Source of the DNA: Xenoacremonium recifei
Lineage: Eukaryota > Ascomycota > Sordariomycetes > Hypocreales > Nectriaceae
Assembly (NCBI GenBank): GCA_012184525.1
Contig: WOFQ01000010.1
Span: forward strand, 186,001-250,000
Direction: 5' to 3'
Length of the DNA stretch: 64,000 nucleotides
Under the pieces are notes generated by a model, which was given only the letters and a program-made list of their open reading frames with translations, was not told where the DNA came from and searched no databases. This document shows, one piece after another, positions 57,500 through 64,000 of this stretch (position 1 is its first letter; each line of letters opens with the position of its first letter). The translations under genes were made by a program, and so were the position numbers.

Positions 57500-59397
57500 T
57501 TATCGCTTGACGTGCTTCAACTTGCACATCAAAGGCGGCTTGGCCCAAGTGTTAAAGGCCTTAATGTGGTGCAAATCACCACTGGGGTCCCAAAGGTCCT
57601 CAACATTAGGGTCACCTAAGTCAGCCCTCTCCACGTCAAAATGCCAGAGGAGATTTCCCAGGATAAGTCTCAGCTCTAGGTAGCTCAGGTGGCGCCCAAT
57701 GCAACCTCGAGGGCCAAGCGAAAAAGCTTGGCTGGCTTCTTTCTTCTCGTCGGCATAGGCCGGATCAAACCAGCGCTCAGGGATATACTCCTCAGGCTGG
57801 TGCCAGTTGAGAGGCGAATGCGTCATGGACCAGCCATGACAAGACACCACAGTGCCCCCGGGCAGCCACTCGCCGGCCACGGTATCTCCGTTTGCAGGCA
57901 CAGTCCGCGTGAGACCAGTCGGAAGTGGTGGGAAAATACGCAGCGCCTCATCAATGCAAGCGTTCATGTATGGAAGCTCTTGTAGGTCCATGGAGTTCAT
58001 TTCAGCAGCAGTCGCGAAGCGGCCACGGATTTCCTGCGTCAGGTTCTTGTAGGCATGAGGCGTCCGCATGAGCCACATGAGGAGACCAGAGAGCAGCGAT
58101 GCCGTCGTCTCAGAGCCAGCAACGATGAAGAGAGCCGAGTTGAGGATGATCTCATCCTGGGAGACGCCTCCCTTTTCGTTCTGACGCAAGATATAGTATA
58201 GAAAGTCACGATGCTCACGTCGAAGACCTTCCTCGATACGCCTACAACCACGTCAGCTCATGATCCAAATGGTCTCAACACAATTACGGAACATACTTGA
58301 GGCACTTCTGTCGGCTAAGTTCTAAGTGCCGATAACGTTTTTCTTTGAGATCGGACGGAATGAAATTGCACAGGAATCGCTGCATGAAAGTGCCCGTGAA
58401 GAACATGCGCCTGGTGGCCTGCTCGAAGGCTCCAGCCTTGATGGTCTGCGTGATCAGCGCAACCCAGGAGTGGAACACGCCATCCTTCAGACAGTTGAAG
58501 GGCTCGCCGAAGGCCATGTCGCCGATGATGTCGAAGGTGGTGAAGTCTGTCTCGCAGTGAGCTGAGTTATGGTGTTAAGGAAGATGGGTAGTCATACTGA
58601 ACCAGTCGCACATGTTGGCAGATTTTCCTGTGTCGGCAAACGGTTTGAGCTTTTCAATCAAGAGGTCGACATAGCCGCGGATAATGCTCTCCTGCTCGAG
58701 GAGGGCTTTCTGGCTGAAGGCATGGGAGAGTGTGCGGCGTTGACGAGCGTGGTCAGCATCGCCTGCCATGGTCAAGGTCGTTGAGCCAGGGATATCCTGG
58801 ACGGATCCAACACTAAGGGGTGCGTGTTAGTGGAAACGGTCGTGGGTACGTAGTTGGCAACTGACTGGATTGCTATGATGAGAAGTTGTTAGCCATCAAG
58901 TAGTAACAATTGAGAAGAATATCCGACTTACGATCTTTATGAAACTGTGGATGGCCTTGACGGTGACCATAGATATCCTTCCAAGCTCGCGAGTCGGTGA
59001 AGGTGAGCTCATTGGGCATAGTTCGGAGGATGGGGCCATATTTCAGGTGTAGTTGATGGACGTCGAATGGCCATCTTCCGCGGAAGAGACCCCAGATGCT
59101 GTAAATCTATTGGGAATTGGGTCAATTCGATTTGATTGTTCACAAGTATCAACTTAAATTACTTACTGGGGAGATGCGAGCAAAGAACGGACCGGGATAC
59201 TTTGCCAGGGGATGGAAATAGAGGTTATAGATCGATATCCCAATCAAGTAGACAACAGACTAACACAACACAGAATCATGTTAGACCAGCAGGCAAGAGA
59301 TAGGTTAAGATATTTTAGACAAAGCATAACCTACCAAGCCTAGGCCAATCCATGCCAAGAGGCCGATGTTGGAAGTGATAGTATCAACAGCACCCAT
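57500..59397 (-). CDS. Cytochrome P450 monooxygenase (CYP65-like)
   Basis: ER-membrane heme monooxygenase. Seven exons, complement(57500..58241, 58297..58561, 58598..58812, 58866..58872, 58932..59100, 59167..59259, 59335..59397), give 517 residues. The fourth exon is 7 nt and is required for frame. An N-terminal anchor (IGLLAWIGLGLSVVYLIGIS) is followed by the proline hinge HPLAKYPGPFFARISP. Other signatures: C-helix region DHARQRRTLSHAFS, I-helix FIVAGSETTASLL, K-helix EALRIFPP (ExxR), PERW, and heme loop FSLGPRGCIGRHL with axial Cys451. It resembles fungal CYP65/Tri11-like enzymes that hydroxylate secondary metabolites. The gene is head to head with the carotenoid oxygenase gene, 1.8 kb away, and convergent with the Fta4-like gene. 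The substrate is unknown. Confidence 0.92.
58866..58872 (-). other. 7-nt microexon of the P450 gene
   Basis: CAATCCA on the minus strand, between ATCATAG and GTCAGT. Both flanking introns (59 and 53 nt) carry a CTAAC branch site. It joins ...HKD to HVGSVQD as Pro-Ile-His. Skipping it or reading through either intron breaks the frame. Confidence 0.7.
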
Positions 59398-61218
59398 ATT
59401 GTTAAAGCCAGGAGCCAAAGGTCGGTAAGGAAACAAGTTCAAACTCGCCAAACCCCATCTCACTCGCGGCTTGAAATACTAGTATCCAGGTGTGCTGACC
59501 TGCGAACTAGCCCTCTCGGGCGGGCATTTCCCCCGCAAAACGAGCGTTCCTGTGACCAGTGAAGCGATGCGGATATCCATTTCCGCAGGTGGTGAGTGGC
59601 TCTGGTGGGATCTGGGAGTCTGGGGAAAGAAGCCCGAAGTGTGATTGGAGGATATTAAAACAAGCTCGGGTGAGTTCTTCAGAGGTTGGATCTCTACGGG
59701 AGTGTTGGGTTTGGGTGAGGTTGGTGATGCTGAGCGAGGTCGACTTTGTGTGGGAGTTTGGAGTCATGGAGATTGTGGGTGATAGAACATATGGAACGAC
59801 TCTCGACCAAAAGCAGGTTCAATTGGGTAATCAAGGCTAGACCATTTGCAAAATTTTAAGCCATTCTAAGTCATACAGAATTGCTCGTATTTCGTATTGA
59901 ATAATTGCGATAGGTGGTCACATATGGGGAAGTCCCAACACCTCACGGAACGACAAATCCGGGGTGATAATTGAACCGCTGACCAGTAGCTTAGTATGTG
60001 CGAGTGCGAGTGCGAAGATTGGCTGGAACATCTCGTCCACAATAATTACCAGACAGCTATCCGGGAAAAGGTTATGACGAAGCTTGGAGAATCCCGATCA
60101 AGCCTTAGGATAGTTTCAGATGCCGCATCTCGATTCCCACGCACCGTCATCAGCCTTAATGACGACCCCGGAAAGCCCGGGTGGCCCGTCGGCTCCGTGG
60201 CTTCTCGCACGAGAACTCTCGAATGGCTTTCCCAAAAGGAGTGTCGAGGCTGGCTCGCGATTGGGTTAAGCCCTACGACGCCTTGCCAGGGTTCCTCTCG
60301 GATGCTACCGTAAAATCTGGTAAGGCTGGAGGTACGCGTCAACGCCAAGATGGAGGAGGTTGTGAATTGGCGATGCGGTATTGGGTACCGGTTCCTTACT
60401 GAGCGGGCTTGCAGTTCGCACTCGCATCCGCTTAACAGATGGTGCATGGTATTCAGGGCATTCGGATAGTTTTGATGTCAGCACCGACTGCCCGAAACTT
60501 GGTTGAGCTTCTTGGAGAGTGGTGATGATATTCAGCCTGATATTCAAGAGTCGCTTTCTGCTGCCATCATGACGCGTCTAAATGAAACTCCATGGCATGC
60601 AGACGCGCGTACAGGATAATTGATCACAGAAGCATCGTGGCTGGAATTATTATATATAGGCGTTGGGGCAGCCAATACTCTGTACGATGGCAGCGGCCTC
60701 ATACTACTGCAGTTCGCTTACACGAGATAGTGATTCATCGATTCTAGCGCCACCAGAGACAGCCCAATTGCCCCCCCCCCCTTCTCCTGCAACTGGACCC
60801 TGCAACGCCTTGCGTGCACAAGCAGAATCTCCGTGACTCTGAAAAGCCACATCTAGGCTGTTTCGGGCAGAAGCAACCTTCAATTCACGTCATTTCCCCT
60901 GTTGCGGGTGCTGAGGCGAGACGGCAGCTCGCTTCGCTGGTGTAAGAGCCGCCAACGAACTAATAAGAACCGCGGGATCAGCCTCGGGACGAACTTCATT
61001 GATTGCTCGAGCACCTGAACGCGCATCCTGCAGCCAGAGGTTTCACAACTTCCGTCTTCTGGGGTCGAGCAACTTACCTTTCGTCCTGACTTTGTGGGAT
61101 TTATACTTCAGCCCCTTCGTGCTGTCAAGCCCTCTCTTGTTCGTCCACGTTCACGACCAGCCACCATCCGCCGCCACTGAAGCTTCTCGGGCATATTCCC
61201 ACGAGGTTGAAAGCAACT
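59398..61218. other. 1.8-kb divergent intergenic region (P450 / carotenoid oxygenase)
   Basis: Should contain both promoters. Short ORFs on both strands (up to 133 codons) have no domain. A poly-C run lies at 60771-60781. No transposon feature recognised. Confidence 0.55.
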
Positions 61219-63064
61219 ATGGCACTTATTAACGGCGAGGGCGTCTTTCACCGGACTAAAGACCATGAGAACGAGGACTGGGGCCAGATCGCCCAGAACA
61301 TCCTCGATGAGTCTTGGAAGGCATGGCCCAACGAAGCCGGTGTACGCATCGTCCAAACTTACCTCTTATAACACTATGGCTTACACTTACTAGTTTGATC
61401 ACTTGGAGGAGCATCGTGGCCCTATAAACCTGCCCGTCACAGGCAGCATCCCAGCCTGGGCTGCCGGCTCGCTCTACAGGACAGGCCCAGGTCAAAGCAG
61501 CATCGAGGACACTTCACGCGGCACGCACTACACCTCACACTGGTTCGACGGCTTCGCCCACACGCACAAGTTCGACATCGTCGCGCCCTCCTCGCCCGAT
61601 GGCCAGACCACTGTGTCCTACTCGTCCCGTCGCCAGGCCGAAGAGTACGTCGCGGCCATCAAGCAGAAAGGCTGGCGCGCCGGCACGTCGTTCGGGCAGA
61701 AGGCCGACCCCTGCGTGGGCATCTTCTCCAAGTTCATGAGCGTCTTCCACCCAGTCAAGTACGCCAACAACAACGTCACCGTCCAGGTCAACGTGCCGGG
61801 CCTGCCACCGAAAAAGAAAACAACAACCAGCGGGGGACACCGCGGCGCTGATGGCTCCAACCTCTTCATCGCTACTGACTATGCGGGGATGCAGCGCATC
61901 AGCGTCGCCACTCTGGAACCGCTGGGTATCGCCAAGCAGCAGGCTTTCCATCCGGACCTGAAGGGTGAGTTGTCATGTGCACATGCCCAGCGGGATCCGG
62001 AGACAGGCGACTTCTTCAACTATAATCTCGACTTCGGCCGCGTGCCGACGTATCGCGTGTTCCGTGTGAACGCCGACACGGGCAAGACCGATGTGTTGGC
62101 CACCGTCTCTGACCCGGAGTTGCGGCCGGCATACATCCATAGCTTCTTCCTGACGCAGAACCACGTTGTGCTGTGTATCCCGTCGTCGCACTTTGGCTGG
62201 AATGGACTCAAGATTGTCTGGCAGCAGAACATCCTCGAGGCCATCCAGCCGTTCGACGCCTCAAAGACGTGTCGTTGGATTGTCGTTGACCGACGTCACG
62301 GAAAGGGGGTTGTCGGCCGCTTCTCCACGCCGGCTGCCTTCTTCTTCCACAGCATCAACGCCTTCGAGGAGACGATCAAAGACGCCGACGGTCGTGAGAG
62401 AACGGCTGTCTGTCTGGACCATGTCATGTATGACAACCTCGATGTCATGACGGGCTTCTATTACGATGTCATCCTCGACCGCAACGACGCCACCAAGAAG
62501 CACTGGCTGGACGGCAAACGTTTCGACAAGGGACACGCACGCTTCGTGCGATACCGCTACAAGATCCCCTTGCCCACCGACGCCCCCGTGAAGCCGCCAT
62601 ACTCCGTCTTCGCAGAAGAGGCCGTCACGATCCCAAGCCCGCACGTCGGAGAATTGCCCACCATCAACCCGGCATACGTTGGCAAGCCGTACCGCTACTT
62701 CTACAGCACGCCTAGCCGCGGGTTGAGCACCGTCGTCGATGCATTGGCCAAGACAGACCTGCGCGCTCGCGAGGCACTGATCTGGAGCGGCCCCCGAGGG
62801 CACTCGCCCGGGGAGCCCATATTCGTGGCGCGGCCTGGGGCAGTGGACGAGGATGATGGCGTGCTGCTGAGCGTAGTCGTTGATGGGACGTCCGAGACGG
62901 CATACCTGCTATGCCTGGATGCGCGGACGATGCAGGAGGTGGGCAGAGCGGATGCGGATTTCGCGATTGGTATGGGCTTTCATGGCGTGCATGTTTCGGC
63001 CGCGATGCAGCAGCAGATGGACGGGGGAGAAGAGGAGGATGCGAGCGTCAAGGCGCGGATGTAG
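61219..63064 (+). CDS. Carotenoid oxygenase, torulene-dioxygenase type
   Basis: Non-heme Fe(II) dioxygenase that cleaves polyene double bonds; the closest known fungal types are CarT of Fusarium and CAO-2 of Neurospora, which cleave torulene. Two exons (61219..61341, 61394..63064) with a 52-nt intron give 597 residues, the family's usual size. The four iron-ligand histidines are all present: CAHAQRD (His238), YIHSFF (His290), FFFHSIN (His360) and GFHGVHV (His571). Further signatures: GSLYRTGPGQ near the N-terminus, THYTSHWFDGFAHTHKF, and SGPRGHSPGEPIFVARPGA. No signal peptide. None of the usual companions (phytoene synthase/cyclase, desaturase, opsin) is in the window, so the substrate may be torulene made elsewhere or a different polyene or stilbene. 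Confidence 0.93.
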
Positions 63065-64000
63065 GATTCTGCGGTAGGCTACTGTGTCTCCTGCTGGCAG
63101 GGAGCAGCATAGCGGACGAAGAGGGGAGAAGTCATGAGAAGTATTCAGGACATTTGTGGTATTGTTTGGGTGTTAGCAAGCCGTTCATCGTAGTACTTGA
63201 CATATTTGAGAGTCGAGAGTCGAAGTCTAGAATACCACGACGAAATCTATCTTATCACTAGTGCTTATCGATACCATCAACACCACCGTCTTCCTCCGCA
63301 CAGCCCGGCAGATCCCATCGTACGATGCCCTCCGACTCTCCCCACAAATGCCCCCCAAATACCGAAAGAATGCGCCTCTCCCGTCTCTTCCCTTCCCCTC
63401 CCCCGCGAAATACGACGTAATCCCCCTCCTCATGATGCCATGTGAAAGCATCCCAGGCACTGATTGATAAGGGAAGGATGGGATTCAGGGGTTTGGACCC
63501 GATTGGCCTTGCGAGCCCTGGACCTCGTCAGACAGTGTCGGTGAAGGGGCCTGCGAACATCGATCTGCGCGTGATGGATCTGGCGGTTTGACGAGAGATG
63601 GAGTTATGAGGCACGAGGTTGCAAGGTTCTGTAGACAAGGGTTGCGACCTCAGCCCCTTGACTCGGTGACTCCCACGGAGACCTGGTGAAGTCCGATCAG
63701 GGACAAGACATCCCATTATCAAGACGATAGACAGTTAAGCGACACGAAGCTGTCAGCATTGGCCAGATCATGAGAAAATCATGACATGAACCCTGGTCTC
63801 GGTGCCGTAAAGTGGCATTCGACTCAACACAACGACATCCAAACACCATGGAAACCTGAGGCACGTATCATGAAGAGGAATTTCACTGCTTCTTTTCCAC
63901 ACCCTCCTCCTCCTCCATATTGGCTAAGTGTACAGTTCCCCCATCCATCAAGTCCTGTCCTGTGTGCTATTTCAAGCGAACAAAAGAGAGGCCCAAAACC
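63065..64000. other. 3' flank, no gene seen
   Basis: Follows the carotenoid oxygenase gene to the window edge. ORFs are short (up to 82 codons) and overlap on both strands. A gene may begin beyond base 64000. Confidence 0.55.

Overview
The window is chromosomal DNA of a filamentous ascomycete (Pezizomycotina), most likely a sordariomycete. The genes are split by short introns, mostly 49-80 nt, with GT..AG ends and CTAAC-type branch points. The gene content is typical of that group: Zn2Cys6 and fungal bZIP regulators, CYP65-like P450, torulene-dioxygenase-type carotenoid oxygenase, GH3/PA14 beta-glucosidase, Sim4-type kinetochore protein. I see no rRNA, tRNA, CRISPR array or intact transposon. 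The species cannot be fixed from this sequence alone.

Layout: I support 17 protein genes. In order: (1) hexose transporter, minus, cut by the left edge; (2) 931-aa multi-pass membrane protein, minus; (3) MCM2 replicative helicase subunit, minus; (4) UBR-box/PHD protein (UBR7/Mlo2-like), plus, sharing a promoter with MCM2; (5) unnamed coiled-coil protein, minus; (6) caspase-like domain fused to C2H2 zinc fingers, minus; a 5.4-kb gap with an AT-rich island; (7) patatin-like protein without the usual catalytic serine, plus; (8) Zn2Cys6 regulator and (9) FAD-linked oxidase, plus; (10) GFO/IDH/MocA oxidoreductase, plus, tail to tail with (11) hot-dog thioesterase, minus; (12) Pus9-type pseudouridine synthase, plus; (13) bZIP regulator in a gene-poor stretch of about 11 kb; (14) GH3 beta-glucosidase, plus; (15) Fta4-like kinetochore protein, plus; (16) cytochrome P450, minus; (17) carotenoid oxygenase, plus, head to head with the P450.

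The window mixes housekeeping genes (MCM2, UBR7-like, Pus9-like, Fta4) with accessory or nutritional ones (sugar transporter, beta-glucosidase, P450, carotenoid oxygenase, FAD oxidase). No classical secondary-metabolite cluster is present: there is no PKS, NRPS or terpene synthase. Two small modules may be co-regulated: the Zn2Cys6 regulator with the FAD oxidase, and the divergent P450/carotenoid oxygenase pair. The most unusual observations are the caspase-C2H2 fusion facing a patatin-like pseudoenzyme, a bZIP whose invariant DNA-contact Asn is Asp, a tandem ACGCGT pair in the MCM2 promoter, and a 7-nt microexon in the P450 gene.

All exon coordinates were deduced by eye from splice signals and frame continuity. 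Homology statements come from recognising motifs and family-typical sequence, not from a search.
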